In this document: positions 19,805 to 29,758 of the stretch, one piece after another
Layout: every line of letters begins with the position of its first letter
Position numbering within the stretch: position 1 is the first letter of the stretch
Source: Candidatus Methanobinarius endosymbioticus
Lineage (GTDB): Archaea > Methanobacteriota > Methanobacteria > Methanobacteriales > Methanobacteriaceae
Assembly: GCA_003315655.1 (NCBI GenBank)
Contig: NIZT01000038.1
Location: 1 to 57,959 of the forward strand
DNA: 57,959 bases
Reading direction: 5' to 3'
Position numbers and translations under genes: made by a program
Notes under the pieces: model-generated
Databases searched by the model: none
Told to the model about the DNA's origin: nothing
The model's input: only the letters and a program-made list of their open reading frames with translations

Positions 19805-21388
19805 TTAATCTTCCATTAAAATTCCTATAAATTCAGATAGTTGACTTGCTGAAAATCCATTTCCATATGATTCCTTAGCTAAATCACCTGCTTTTCCATT
19901 TAAATAAACAGCTAATGCAGCAGCAGCATAGCTATTTAAACCTTGAGATAAAAGACTTGCTGATAGCCCCGCTAATGAATCTCCAGTTCCTCCAACTGTC
20001 ATTCCAGAATTTCCTGTTTTATTTATTCTTAATTTGTTCTTATTAAAAACTAAATCATATTTACCTTTTAATATCACAGTTCCATTGATATTATTGGTAA
20101 TTTTTTGAAATTCAGCTATTTTATTATTTAATTTATCATGATTATTTTCATCAGAATCATTTATGAGATTTAGATATTCATTTTCATTAATAAATTTCTT
20201 AAAAAAAGATTTAAATTCATTTAAATGAGGAGTTAAAATCAAATTTTCTTTATTTTTAATTAAAATTGGATCAATTAATTTTAATGCATCAGCATCAACA
20301 ACTAAAGGCAAATCTATTTTTTTAGCTAGTGTATTGAACAATTTTCCAGTCCCATCATTTTGACCTACTCCAGGTCCTAATAAAACTGCATCAATTTTAG
20401 CTGTGTCTATAATATTCAATATTTCATCTAGATTATCTAAAGAAAAATAATCTTCATTTCCTTCATTTAATGTTTTAACAATAAGATCTAATGATTTTTG
20501 TTTAAGAGCTAAACTTACAGATTTAGGACTGGCTATATAAACTAAATCTGCTCCACTAGATATAGCTGAAATTCCTGCAATAGCTGGAGCTCCATGATAA
20601 TCTTTACTTCCCCCAACAATCAAAATTTTTCCATTATTACCTTTATGAGAGGAATTTTTTCTATAGTTAAGTCTCAATAAATCACCAGTACCAACAAATA
20701 GTTCAGCTTCAATCGGAATGCCAATATCACATATAACTAAACCCCCTATCAATTTTTCATCGGAATTATTTGCTTTTTTAACTCCTGTTTTCACCCTATG
20801 AAATGTTACAGTGTATTCTGGTTTAATAGCAATATCTGAAATTTCACCAGTTAGTGGATCCATTCCTGATGGAACATCAATAGCTATTTTTAAAGCATTT
20901 GAATTATTTATTATTTCAATTGTTTTTCTAACTTTTTCTTTTAATTTTCCACGAAGTCCAGTTCCTAAAATTCCATCAATTATTATATATTCACTGAAAC
21001 TCTTTGAATTAGCTATATCTATTTTTTCAACATCTTTAGAATCATTTAATTCCATTATATTTAATCTTGAAATATGAGGAGACATATTATTTAAAATATC
21101 ATAATTAATTTGCGCATCAATAGATTTTATATCATTCGGAGGAGTTAACATGTAAACTTCTACTTCAAAACCACGGTTTAAAAGATGTCTTGCAGCTACA
21201 AAGCCATCCCCTCCATTTTCACTAGACCCGGTGAAAATAGCTATTTTAACTGGTTTTGAAAATGTAAATGTTGATATAGTAGCTACTTCATCGGATAAAC
21301 ATTTACCTGCATTTTCCATTAAACATAGCTTTGATAAGCCTAAATCTTCACAATTAATGTCTGCAACCATCATATCTATAGGATCCAT
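19805..21388 (-). CDS. nnr: Bifunctional NAD(P)HX epimerase/dehydratase
   Basis: The N-terminal half (about 1-215) is a YjeF-N/NnrE epimerase with SSENGGDGFVAARHLL and IIIDGILGTGLRGKLKE; the C-terminal half is a ribokinase-like NnrD dehydratase with GKILIVGGSKDYHGAP, LLGPGVGQND, VVDADALKL, LTPHLNEF and the GTGDSLAGLSA active-site turn. Together they repair hydrated NAD(P)H, the dehydratase using ADP in archaea. ATG at 21388 follows AAGGAGA; eight upstream codons are open but lie over that site. An Asn/Glu-rich insert near residues 390-410 looks like AT-driven expansion. Confidence 0.93.
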   Translation of the reverse strand: MDPIDMMVADINCEDLGLSKLCLMENAGKCLSDEVATISTFTFSKPVKIAIFTGSSENGGDGFVAARHLLNRGFEVEVYMLTPPNDIKSIDAQINYDILNNMSPHISRLNIMELNDSKDVEKIDIANSKSFSEYIIIDGILGTGLRGKLKEKVRKTIEIINNSNALKIAIDVPSGMDPLTGEISDIAIKPEYTVTFHRVKTGVKKANNSDEKLIGGLVICDIGIPIEAELFVGTGDLLRLNYRKNSSHKGNNGKILIVGGSKDYHGAPAIAGISAISSGADLVYIASPKSVSLALKQKSLDLIVKTLNEGNEDYFSLDNLDEILNIIDTAKIDAVLLGPGVGQNDGTGKLFNTLAKKIDLPLVVDADALKLIDPILIKNKENLILTPHLNEFKSFFKKFINENEYLNLINDSDENNHDKLNNKIAEFQKITNNINGTVILKGKYDLVFNKNKLRINKTGNSGMTVGGTGDSLAGLSASLLSQGLNSYAAAALAVYLNGKAGDLAKESYGNGFSASQLSEFIGILMED

Positions 21389-21471
21389 GAAAATTCTCCT
21401 TTTTATTATCATTCCAAAAATTTTAAGAATTCTTAATAATTTAATTTATTTAATATTTACTAAAATATTGT

Positions 21472-22122
21472 TTATTTCATGAATTTTTTTGTTGCTTTTT
21501 GGAATGATCCTCTTTTTACTAATATTGATATTTTATTTCCTTTGTTTAATACAATGTCTGGTTGAGGTATGGTTAATTTTCCACCATGATATGTAGATAT
21601 TATCATATAATCTTTAGTTGGAGAAACTTCAGATACTTTTTTTCCAGATATCTTATCATTTTCTATGATCATATCAAAAATTTCAGCATCTCCTTTTCCA
21701 AAAGCAGTTAAATCAGCTACATTAGGTCTTGTTATGATTTTTTCAACAAATCCTGCAGCTGTTATTTCAGGACTTATTACATTATCGATTCCAACTTTTT
21801 TAAAAGCTTCTTCATGATCTGGATTACTTACTCTAGCTATTATTTTAGGTATTTCATAATCTTTTACTAAAATACATGAAAGAAGGTTAGCTTCATCATT
21901 TCCAGTAGCCGCTACAAAAAAATCTGCTTCTTGAATGTTAGCTTCTTCTAAAGTTTTTGTATCAGTTCCATTTCCACAAATTACTAACCCATCTAGCTCC
22001 TCAGCTGCATTATTACATAAATTATCGCTATTTTCAATTAAAGTGATGTCATATCCATCATTTATTAAGAGATCAGCAAGGGTAAGCCCTACACGTCCTC
22101 CACCCATTATAATAACATACAT
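21472..22122 (-). CDS. trkA: Potassium uptake regulator TrkA (RCK subunit)
   Basis: The 216-residue protein starts [20 protein letters not shown], a Rossmann NAD-binding RCK domain, continues with [13 protein letters not shown] and [14 protein letters not shown], and ends in a TrkA-C domain ([15 protein letters not shown]). It binds nucleotide and gates a TrkH-type channel at the cytoplasmic face. ATG follows GGTGAG. trkH lies 255 bases upstream on the same strand, so the pair forms the K+ uptake system here. A single RCK unit, not the double one of bacterial TrkA, is usual in archaea. Confidence 0.93.
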   Translation of the reverse strand: MYVIIMGGGRVGLTLADLLINDGYDITLIENSDNLCNNAAEELDGLVICGNGTDTKTLEEANIQEADFFVAATGNDEANLLSCILVKDYEIPKIIARVSNPDHEEAFKKVGIDNVISPEITAAGFVEKIITRPNVADLTAFGKGDAEIFDMIIENDKISGKKVSEVSPTKDYMIISTYHGGKLTIPQPDIVLNKGNKISILVKRGSFQKATKKFMK

Positions 22123-22377
22123 TTACTCACCTAAAATTTCTATTGCACTTAAGCCTATCTGCATATTTATATTAAATTGTTTTTAATCATTTTTTATTTA
22201 TTATATTTATTTTAATTAAGCTTTATTTAATATAAAACCTTAATTTGATATAATTTTTAATTTAATATAATTCATAGATAATTATACATTTATAATGATG
22301 GTAATAATCTTGTGTATTTTAACATTAATAAGCTTTTCTAAGTTAATCTTTATAATCTTTTAATATCATTCATAAAA

Positions 22378-23832
22378 TTATATATAAGGATTCTTAGATA
22401 CTATTCCTTTGAATAATTCAATTATACTTCTTAAAAGAACAAGTACTGGTATTATTTCTAATCTTCCAATCCACATATTAAATATAAACATGATTTTGGC
22501 TCCAAAGGGCATTTGTCCATTTACTAATCCTGTACTGAGACCAACATTACCTTGTGCAGAAACTACTTCAAACAATGAATTCATTCCATCAAATCCATAG
22601 AATATCATTACTAACCATCCTATTACAATGAATATTAAATAAATAGATATGTATGAACTAGCTTTTCTTATTTGTTTTTCATTTAACTGTTTATTAGACA
22701 TCTTCATATTCACTATTCTTCCTTCTGGAGAAATTATATTTATTATATTTTTATAAATTCCTCTGATTAAAGTGATTACTCTAACTATCTTAACAGCACC
22801 AACAGTTGAACCTGCAGCACCACCTATTACCATTAATATTATTATTATTCCTTTCATAAATGTGGTCCAGGCAGCTATATTTGTTGCACTATTAATACTT
22901 GCTCCTGTTGTGGTAACGGCCGATGTAACATGATAAACAACATCCATTGGCATGAAATTCGTGGCTAATGTTAGTATAACACTTGCCAAAATTACTAGTC
23001 CAATCATGACTGTGAATTGAATATCTTTAAAAATAGACTTTCCTCTTGTTTTCACTGCTTGATAATGGGATAAAAAGCTTGTTGCTCCTAATATCATTAT
23101 AAATATGGATATTGTATAATAAACATTATTCTGGTAGAATCTCATATTAGCATTTTTAATAGACATTCCTCCAGTAGATATTGCAGTGAAAGTATTATTA
23201 ATTGCATCAAAAATAGGCATTCCTGCGATAATAAATAAAACAATTCCTATAAAAGTATAAATTAAATATATTTGAAGAATCTTTTTTAATGTATTCGCAA
23301 CACTAGGTTTGATTCTTTCTTCTCTTGCTTCGGATTTATAAAGGCAAGAAGTTGCAGTTCCGGAATGGATTAAAATTCCAATCATTATAACTACAATTCC
23401 TAAACCACCTATCCATTGTTCTAAACTTCTAAGAAATAGTATTGATCTAGGTAGAATTTCAACATTGGTAAAAACTGTAAATCCGCTTCCAGTCCAAGCA
23501 GACATATTTTCAAAAAAAGCATTTATAAAAGAGATCTCTAAACATGTATACATTACTAAAGCACCAATAAGTGCTGCCCAAAGCCAAGCTAAAGATGAAA
23601 CTATCATTCCATGTTTAAGTCTCACTCTTTTACAAGTTGAGTTTAATTTTCCTAGTAATGTACCAATTATTATAGAAATTAATGAAGGAATAATAAATCC
23701 TATGTAATAAATATGTTCTTGATAAATTAAAGCTACAATTAATGGTGATAAAATAGCTATTCCCATTCCTTGCATTATTTTACCAAGATAATTGGCTACT
23801 ATATATAGGTCTCTTTTATTAATATATCTCAT
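22378..23832 (-). CDS. trkH: Potassium uptake membrane protein TrkH
   Basis: A 484-residue polytopic protein with the four selectivity-filter loops of the TrkH/KtrB family: WTGSGFTVF, AISTGGMSIKN, TTTGASINSA and GNVGLSTGLV, each between a pair of membrane helices. It forms the K+ pore of the Trk system with TrkA as regulator. The ATG at 23832 directly follows a TTG codon that could also initiate; no strong ribosome binding site is seen. Both sides have AT-rich spacers, so trkH and trkA may be transcribed separately. Confidence 0.93.
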   Translation of the reverse strand: MRYINKRDLYIVANYLGKIMQGMGIAILSPLIVALIYQEHIYYIGFIIPSLISIIIGTLLGKLNSTCKRVRLKHGMIVSSLAWLWAALIGALVMYTCLEISFINAFFENMSAWTGSGFTVFTNVEILPRSILFLRSLEQWIGGLGIVVIMIGILIHSGTATSCLYKSEAREERIKPSVANTLKKILQIYLIYTFIGIVLFIIAGMPIFDAINNTFTAISTGGMSIKNANMRFYQNNVYYTISIFIMILGATSFLSHYQAVKTRGKSIFKDIQFTVMIGLVILASVILTLATNFMPMDVVYHVTSAVTTTGASINSATNIAAWTTFMKGIIIILMVIGGAAGSTVGAVKIVRVITLIRGIYKNIINIISPEGRIVNMKMSNKQLNEKQIRKASSYISIYLIFIVIGWLVMIFYGFDGMNSLFEVVSAQGNVGLSTGLVNGQMPFGAKIMFIFNMWIGRLEIIPVLVLLRSIIELFKGIVSKNPYI

Positions 23833-24283
23833 CAATATTCTTATGATTTTTAGATATAAATATATTATTGTTATTTTTAGATTTTGTATTTAAATTAATA
23901 TGTAAAAATTTTTTAAAATTAGTATTATGAAATTTATTTTTAAATAAATTTAATTTTTATATTATATTTATCTTATTTTATTTTTTATCTTACTTTTATA
24001 TTCACTTTTTTAATATATAGTATCTATAATATATAATAATTTTTATAATTTTTTTAAAATAAATATATAATATTAAATATATAAGTCATGATAATTTGAT
24101 TAAAAAATATAGTAAAATATAGGAATGACACAAGTTAAATATATTAAAAACAATGAAAATTAGCTAAAAATATGTAAAATTAATATAATATAATAAAAAA
24201 TAAAAATATTAATAATTAGTTAGTGTTATAAAACCTTAACTAATATTAATTACGTATTTAGTTGTTAAATCAATGAAGTAATA
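23833..24283. other. AT-rich intergenic region
   Basis: About 450 bases between trkH and the TRAM gene. It is nearly pure A+T without a recognised gene or RNA. It should contain the trkH promoter near its left end. Confidence 0.4.
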
Positions 24284-24505
24284 TTATTCTACTATTTCAC
24301 CGAAAGCGAATTTTCGGCGAGTTGCATTGACTTTTACTTTTAATTCTTGACCGACTTCTGCTCCAGGGATGAATATAACAAACCCATCTACTCTAGCAAT
24401 ACCGTCGCCAGATTTTCCTTGGTCTTCAATTTTAACATCATATTCTTCCCCAACTTCTACAGGGCAAGAGAATTCTTCTTGTTTATTATAACTATCTTCA
24501 AACAT
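24284..24505 (-). CDS. TRAM-domain protein
   Basis: A 73-residue protein, [20 protein letters not shown], then the TRAM beta barrel: [37 protein letters not shown] and KFAFGEIVE. Stand-alone TRAM proteins are abundant in methanogens and bind RNA; some act as RNA chaperones resembling bacterial cold-shock proteins (family knowledge). ATG follows AGGTGTTATT. It stands alone with long spacers on both sides, consistent with independent regulation. Confidence 0.9.
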   Translation of the reverse strand: MFEDSYNKQEEFSCPVEVGEEYDVKIEDQGKSGDGIARVDGFVIFIPGAEVGQELKVKVNATRRKFAFGEIVE

Positions 24506-25116
24506 TTTAATAACACCTAGTTTTGGACTAGATAACTAATCCTTAACTTCAATGCAAAAGTAGTAATAACATAAAAATTTATCATACAACCAATTTAAAT
24601 TTAAAGTATTAATAATAATTAATTAAAAAAAGTATGAATTTGTATTCAATTTTATTTTTAATATTTTATGTATTATTTTAAATAAATTAATTCGAAAAAA
24701 ACCTATGTATTTATTATCTATTTTATGCATTATTACTACAATGTTTTTTGACATATATAAACCTAACTGATTTTTTTATTTTTTATATTTTTTATATTTA
24801 AAAGAAAAATTAAATCATTAGTAAATTATTAATTATTGATGAATTATTAAAATATAATTATAAATAACAATATTATTATAAAATAATAATTAAAAAATAA
24901 AATCAAAATATGATTAAAGATAAAATATAAAAAATAAATATAAAATCTTTAAATTAATAAATATTTTAAATTTAGAAGATATATGAAAAATCAAATTTAA
25001 ATGAATATATATTTAAAATGAATATAATTATTCAAATGAATATATTCATCAAAAAATATATTTTAAATAGATATGATATTTTTTAGATATATTAAAAACA
25101 TCAACTTAAAATACTA
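24506..25116. other. AT-rich intergenic region
   Basis: About 610 bases upstream of the TRAM gene, ending at a perfect inverted repeat. No coding frame or RNA gene is recognised. The left end should carry the TRAM promoter. Confidence 0.4.
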
Positions 25117-25240
25117 TTAAATTAATTATAACACACTAATTAAATTATAATCTATTATATGACTTATATTATTTGAATTATTTAATTTCTTTTAATAATA
25201 AATATATTATAATTTAATTAGTGTGTTATAATTAATTTAA
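25117..25240. repeat. Perfect 35-bp inverted repeat around a 54-bp centre
   Basis: Bases 25117-25151 and 25206-25240 are exact reverse complements over 35 bases; the arms contain the less AT-biased core ATAACACACTAAT. The centre (25152-25205) is 54 bases with no reading frame. Such long perfect arms could be the terminal repeats of a 124-bp miniature transposable element, or a stable stem-loop in the 5' region of the gene that starts at 25294. Both arms end in TTAA at their outer edge, but I see no convincing target duplication. Confidence 0.85.
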
Positions 25241-25293
25241 AGATTTTAAATAATTTAGTTCACTGTTTAATTTATTCAATCATTGTGATATCC

Positions 25294-26409
25294 ATGAAAC
25301 ATAAAACAGCTATATTTTTAGTTATTGGTCTGGCAATAGTGGGAGCGATGCTCTATTTTATAGGTATAGATGAAATTATAGATGCATTAAAATTAGCTAA
25401 TTTCTGGTTTATTTTAGCAGCTGTTATTATTCAAATATTTACTTATTATTTACTTGCTTTACGATGGAATATCATAAATGGTATTGCAAATATCAATACT
25501 AGTATTAAAGACTTGCTCCCTATGGTTTTAGTTGGAATGGGTGTAAATAACATAACTCCTAGTGGTCGTGGTGGAGGAGAACCAGTGAGAGCATGCGTAC
25601 TATCTAAAGATTCTGGGAAACCAACTGAAGAAACATTTGCAACTGTTATAGCTGACAGAGCATTGGATACTTTTCCTTTTCTTGTATTGGCGATTATTAC
25701 AATTATAGCTATGGTTTTATATTTCTCTTTAAATGATTTAATTGTGGTAATTCTCATTGCTTCAGTGATAATTATTACATTGGCGTTTATTGTCTTAATC
25801 TACATGTCAATTAACCAAAAAACAGGAGAAAAAATTACAAAATGGATAGTTAGAATAGTTAGAATATTTTATAAAAAACTTGGTCCTGAAGAATTAGAGG
25901 AAAAAGTTTTTAAAGCTATTTCAGGATTTCAAAAAACTATGAAACAGATGCTATCTGATAAAAAAATCCTTTATTATGCTTTACCTTTATCCTTCTTAAT
26001 ATGGGCAACAGAAATTATAAGGGTTTATTTTGTTTTCTTGGCATTTGGAGCAAATGTTGATCCAATTTTGATAGGTGAAGTTTTTATTGTAGCTAGTCTT
26101 ATTGGTATGATTCCTTTACTTCCAGGAGGTCTTGGTGCAGTTGATGGAGTTATGATATTGTTCTATTCTTCGGCAGGAGTTTCAGCATCTATAAGTGCAG
26201 CTGCAACTGTAATAGAAAGAGTCATTTCATTTTGGATGACCACGTTAATAGGGTTTTTAATATTGCCTCGTTATGGTGACTCAGTATTTGATAAAATTAA
26301 AAATATTAGTACAAGTGAAGAAGAAACAGGTAAGGAAATTATTGATGAATTAGATTATATTGAGGATTTAGATGAATATAATTTAGAAGATGAAGAAAAT
26401 AAGTCTTAA
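25294..26409 (+). CDS. Flippase-like integral membrane protein (LPG synthase TM/UPF0104 family)
   Basis: A 371-residue protein with about eight membrane helices belonging to the lysylphosphatidylglycerol-synthase TM-region / UPF0104 family. Typical blocks are LALRWNIIN, the GMGVNNITPSGRGGGEPVRA loop, VIADRALDTFPFL, and LLPGGLGAVDGVMI near the end, followed by an acidic cytoplasmic tail (EEETGKEIIDELDYIEDLDE). Archaeal members are proposed to move lipids or lipid-linked sugars; the true substrate is unknown. ATG at 25294 follows GTGAT at 25285; the GTG itself is an in-frame but less likely start. It lies 53 bases after the inverted repeat. Confidence 0.85.
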   Translation: MKHKTAIFLVIGLAIVGAMLYFIGIDEIIDALKLANFWFILAAVIIQIFTYYLLALRWNIINGIANINTSIKDLLPMVLVGMGVNNITPSGRGGGEPVRACVLSKDSGKPTEETFATVIADRALDTFPFLVLAIITIIAMVLYFSLNDLIVVILIASVIIITLAFIVLIYMSINQKTGEKITKWIVRIVRIFYKKLGPEELEEKVFKAISGFQKTMKQMLSDKKILYYALPLSFLIWATEIIRVYFVFLAFGANVDPILIGEVFIVASLIGMIPLLPGGLGAVDGVMILFYSSAGVSASISAAATVIERVISFWMTTLIGFLILPRYGDSVFDKIKNISTSEEETGKEIIDELDYIEDLDEYNLEDEENKS

Positions 26410-26609
26410 ACCTTTAGACTTTTTTAAAAAAATTTTTAAATTATAATAAATTATAAAAATTTTAATAAATTTTCAAAATAATTATAAATTATTAATTAAC
26501 TAAAATATTTTAAAAAATCTTTAAAATATAAATAATTTTATAAATTTTAGATAAAAATTAAATAGAAAACTTTATTTTATAATAAATGAAATTTTAAAAT
26601 GGTGAAATC

Positions 26610-27503
26610 ATGCAATTAAATGATGTAGATATAAAAGATACTTATGCAGAAGCTTTTGGAATAAAAGTTTCTAGGTTATTAATAACTGCAGCAACTAAAA
26701 AATTAGCTCTTGTAGCAGCTACTGAAGCTACAGGATATGGAACTTCTGTAATTGGATGCCCTGCTGAAGCTGGGGTAGATGGATATGTTTCTCCTTTAGA
26801 AACCCCTGATGGAAGACCAGGTTACACAATAATGATTTGTAATTCTAGTAAAAAAGAATTAGATCACGAACTTCTTGAAAGAATTGGGATGGGAATATTA
26901 ACTGCTCCTACTACTGCTGTGTTCAATGCATTAGAAGATACTGAAGAAGTATTAAAAGCAGGATTCAAATTAAAATTCTTCGGTGATGGATATGAGAAAG
27001 AAGTGGAAGTAGGTGGAAGAACTGTACATTCAATCCCAATAATGTCCGGAGACTTTTTAGTAGAAGCTGAATTTGGAATAAAAGAAGGTGTAGCTGGTGG
27101 AAACTTCTTTATATTAGCTGATAGTCAAATGAATGCACTTATAGCTGCTGAAGCTGCAGTGGATGCAATTCATGAAGTTCCTGGAACAATCACTCCGTTC
27201 CCGGGTGGAATTGTAGCTTCTGGTTCTAAAGTAGGTTGTAATGAATACAATTTCTTAAATGCTTCCACAAATGAGAAAATGTGTGTTTCTCTTAAAGATG
27301 AAGTTGTAGAAAGTGAAGTAAGAAAAGATGTAAGTGGTATCTATGAAATAGTTATTGATGGTATCGATGAAGAATCTGTAAGAGAAGCTATGAAACAAGG
27401 AATAAAAGCTGCTTGTACAATTCCTGGTATTAAAGAAATCAGTGCTGGTAACTATGGTGGAAGCTTAGGTGCTTACAAAATAGACTTACAAGATTTATTA
27501 TAA
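26610..27503 (+). CDS. ftr: Formylmethanofuran:H4MPT formyltransferase
   Basis: The 297-residue protein is Ftr: [86 protein letters not shown] and [11 protein letters not shown] are all family blocks. It moves the formyl group from formylmethanofuran to tetrahydromethanopterin, the second step of CO2 reduction to methane, in the cytoplasm. Start follows GGTGAAATC. It stands alone, with a T-rich termination zone just downstream, as is common for this gene. Confidence 0.96.
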   Translation: MQLNDVDIKDTYAEAFGIKVSRLLITAATKKLALVAATEATGYGTSVIGCPAEAGVDGYVSPLETPDGRPGYTIMICNSSKKELDHELLERIGMGILTAPTTAVFNALEDTEEVLKAGFKLKFFGDGYEKEVEVGGRTVHSIPIMSGDFLVEAEFGIKEGVAGGNFFILADSQMNALIAAEAAVDAIHEVPGTITPFPGGIVASGSKVGCNEYNFLNASTNEKMCVSLKDEVVESEVRKDVSGIYEIVIDGIDEESVREAMKQGIKAACTIPGIKEISAGNYGGSLGAYKIDLQDLL

Positions 27504-27546
27504 TCATGTTTATAGATATAAGAAATTATTTCATTAAATATGCATA

Positions 27547-27590
27547 TTTTCTTTTTTTATTTTTAATTATTTTTATTATTATTTTTTCTT
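27547..27590 (+). terminator. T-rich archaeal terminator after ftr
   Basis: Successive runs of T (four to seven long) on the plus strand begin 43 bases after the ftr stop. Archaeal RNA polymerase terminates on such U tracts without a hairpin. The AT-rich background lowers certainty. Confidence 0.45.
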
Positions 27591-27935
27591 AATTTAATTA
27601 TATTTTTTATATAATTAATTATGCAGTGTTTTTTATTTTTAAATAATATTTTTAAGTAATTAATATTTTAAATTTAAGGATATTCTAAAATTAAATCTTA
27701 TAAGAAAATTATATAAATTATAACAATATAAATAGATAAAATAAATTTAAATAAACTATAAAATAAAATTATTGGATCGTGCTATAAATATATTATATTA
27801 GAATATTAAACATGAATATATTTTATACTAATAATCTACTAATTTTATAATTGTTTTGAAATATAATTTTATTATTATAAAATATATGATTATTTATTAT
27901 ATCCTATTTTTTATTATATATTATTTTTTTATTAA
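27591..27935. other. AT-rich intergenic region
   Basis: About 345 bases between convergent ftr and the MBL hydrolase gene. No gene, RNA or notable repeat is recognised. Confidence 0.4.
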
Positions 27936-28556
27936 TTAATAACCTTGAAACATCTGTTTAGCTAATTCTACATGTCTTTTTCCATTATTAGTCCAAGGCC
28001 CATGTCCAGGTAGAAGATATTTTACATCAAGTTTACTTAATTTTTCAAGTGAATTAGCCATTTCTTCAGAGTCCCCTCCAATATCAAGCCTACCAAAACC
28101 ACCATTAGCAAAAATTGTATCTCCAGAAATCAAAATTTCTCCATCCCATAAAGAAATTCCTCCATGACTATGTCCCGGAGTATGAATAACTTCAAAGTTA
28201 GCTATTTTATCATTTTCTTTTAATTTTATATCTACATCATGTCTTTGAATTGATTTTCCAAAAAAAAATCCTACAGACATTGGATCACTTTCAGCTCTAA
28301 TAATAGGAGCATCTTTTTCATGAATAGCTACTTTAGCATTTGGAAAAATATAATTTCCCCCCACATGATCATAATGGGCATGAGTATTTACAATCATAGT
28401 TATATCATCAGTTTTAAGACCTGCTTCTTGAATTTTTTGAGGTAAATAATCTTTATTCAAACCAGTTCCAGTATCAACTAAAATATCATCAATCAAATAA
28501 CAATTAGAATCAGACCCCAATCCTTCAATACAAAAAACATTTTTTATTTTTTCCAT
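27936..28556 (-). CDS. MBL-fold metallo-hydrolase (glyoxalase II-like)
   Basis: A 206-residue protein with the full metal-binding set: NTHAHYDHVGGN, HTPGHSHGGISLW, ISGDTIF and LLPGHGPW. The compact size and SGDT motif match stand-alone hydroxyacylglutathione-hydrolase-like enzymes, which hydrolyse thioesters or related substrates using two metal ions. The physiological substrate is unknown in methanogens that lack glutathione. ATG follows GAGGATTTTT. It is convergent with ftr and lies 180 bases from the integrative element remnant. Confidence 0.88.
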   Translation of the reverse strand: MEKIKNVFCIEGLGSDSNCYLIDDILVDTGTGLNKDYLPQKIQEAGLKTDDITMIVNTHAHYDHVGGNYIFPNAKVAIHEKDAPIIRAESDPMSVGFFFGKSIQRHDVDIKLKENDKIANFEVIHTPGHSHGGISLWDGEILISGDTIFANGGFGRLDIGGDSEEMANSLEKLSKLDVKYLLPGHGPWTNNGKRHVELAKQMFQGY

Positions 28557-28739
28557 AAAAATCCTCAGTAATTATTTTATAATTTTAAACATAAATATTA
28601 TTTTAATTATTTAATAAAAAGTTAATGTTTGAACTTTGTTTAATTTAAAAAAAAAATTAGCTATGAATCTTCATAAATTTTATAAAGTTTTTAAAAATTA
28701 ATAAGATTATTTTAAAATAAGAAAAAAACAAATAAACTA

Positions 28740-28797
28740 GTCACAGGGACTTGAACCCCTATCCTGAGATTTATCATGTCTCAATACTCCAATTGAT
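28740..28797 (-). repeat. Degenerate copy of tRNA-Trp 3' half plus intron segment (att remnant)
   Basis: These 58 bases match 29744-29801, the 3' part of tRNA-Trp and the adjoining intron, at 52 of 58 positions with no gap. The copy spans most of the 3' acceptor strand, the T arm, the 3' anticodon strand and the D-box/guide region of the intron, then diverges abruptly. Mutations destroy the D box (CTGA becomes TTGA) and the acceptor end. It cannot be a tRNA. A tRNA 3' half repeated about 1 kb away, with an integrase fragment in between, is the footprint of an element that integrated into tRNA-Trp; this is the distal attachment site. Confidence 0.8.
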
Positions 28798-29021
28798 ACT
28801 TTTAATTGAATATTTTTTGATTTAAAGACATTTAAAGCCCTAAATTATTTTTTTATTTTTTGTATTTATAGTATATTATTTATTTTTTTAGCTTATAAAT
28901 TTTAGTTTTTCAATAATTCTTTGAGATATCATAAGTAGCTTATATTTTAATAGCTATCTTTAATTATTAGTTACAGCTTTTTACAATCTTAAAAAAAGAC
29001 ATGAAAGGATTGTGAAAGATA

Positions 29022-29758
29022 ATGAAATTTTCAGAAACTGATATAAAACTAATGAAATTAAGACAAAGAAGAAATCTAGGTAAAGGAAGTGTCAGAAAAT
29101 ATAATATTGTTTTTAGAGAAATATATGAACTAATTGATAAAACTCTTTCACAGCTAATAGCTGAAGCTAAAAAGAAGAATAACCATTTACCAATGAAAAA
29201 GGAAATCCTCAGATATTAGATTTATCTGAAAGAAAAATTAACAAATATCAACTTTTATATAATAATTTTTTAGAAAGTAAAGGAAATTCTGAAGGAGTTA
29301 AAAAACACAAAATAGTATATTTCCATGCTATTTTTAAAGAGTATGACATAAAAATGCCTCGGATGATAAAATATAATACTTCAATTAGCAGAACACGAAT
29401 AAGAGATATACTTACATGGGAAGATGTCAGAAAAAGTTTAGATTTTTGTAAAAGCAATAGAAATAGAAGTTTGATTTGTTTATTGTCCACTTCTGTTATG
29501 CAAGGAAGAGATATTGTAAACTTAACAATTCAAGATTTTCTTGAAACAACTTCTATTTATAACCATGAAATGGATTTATATAAATTGTTATCTAAAAACC
29601 CTTACGAAATAGTTCCGTGTTATGACTTTTTCCCAAAGAAAACCAAAAAAGAAGGTAATCTATGTATTACTTTTAATACTGGCGAATGTACTCATTTCAT
29701 TTTTGAACATCTTAAAGAAAGAATTAAAGAAGTAAAAAATGGGGTCAAAGGGATTTGA
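29022..29758 (+). pseudogene. Truncated, frameshifted tyrosine recombinase (integrase N-part)
   Basis: The first frame, MKFSETDIKLMKLRQRRNLG to KKNNHLPM, stops at 29219; a one-base shift at the A-run near 29200 continues ILDLSERKINKYQLLYNNFL, KKHKIVYFHAIFKEYD, ILTWEDVRKSLDF and ends at 29758. The N-terminal part looks like a core-binding domain, and SVMQGRDIVNLTIQDFL has the spacing of the catalytic Arg I motif. The HxxR and Tyr motifs are missing. The last codons (GVKG) lie inside the 3' end of tRNA-Trp, so the gene was cut at the attachment site when the element integrated. Confidence 0.72.

Noticed and set aside
28740-28797. Possible second tRNA gene
   Set aside because: Only the 3' half matches tRNA-Trp, there is no 5' half or intact acceptor stem, and the D box is destroyed; it is an attachment-site remnant.
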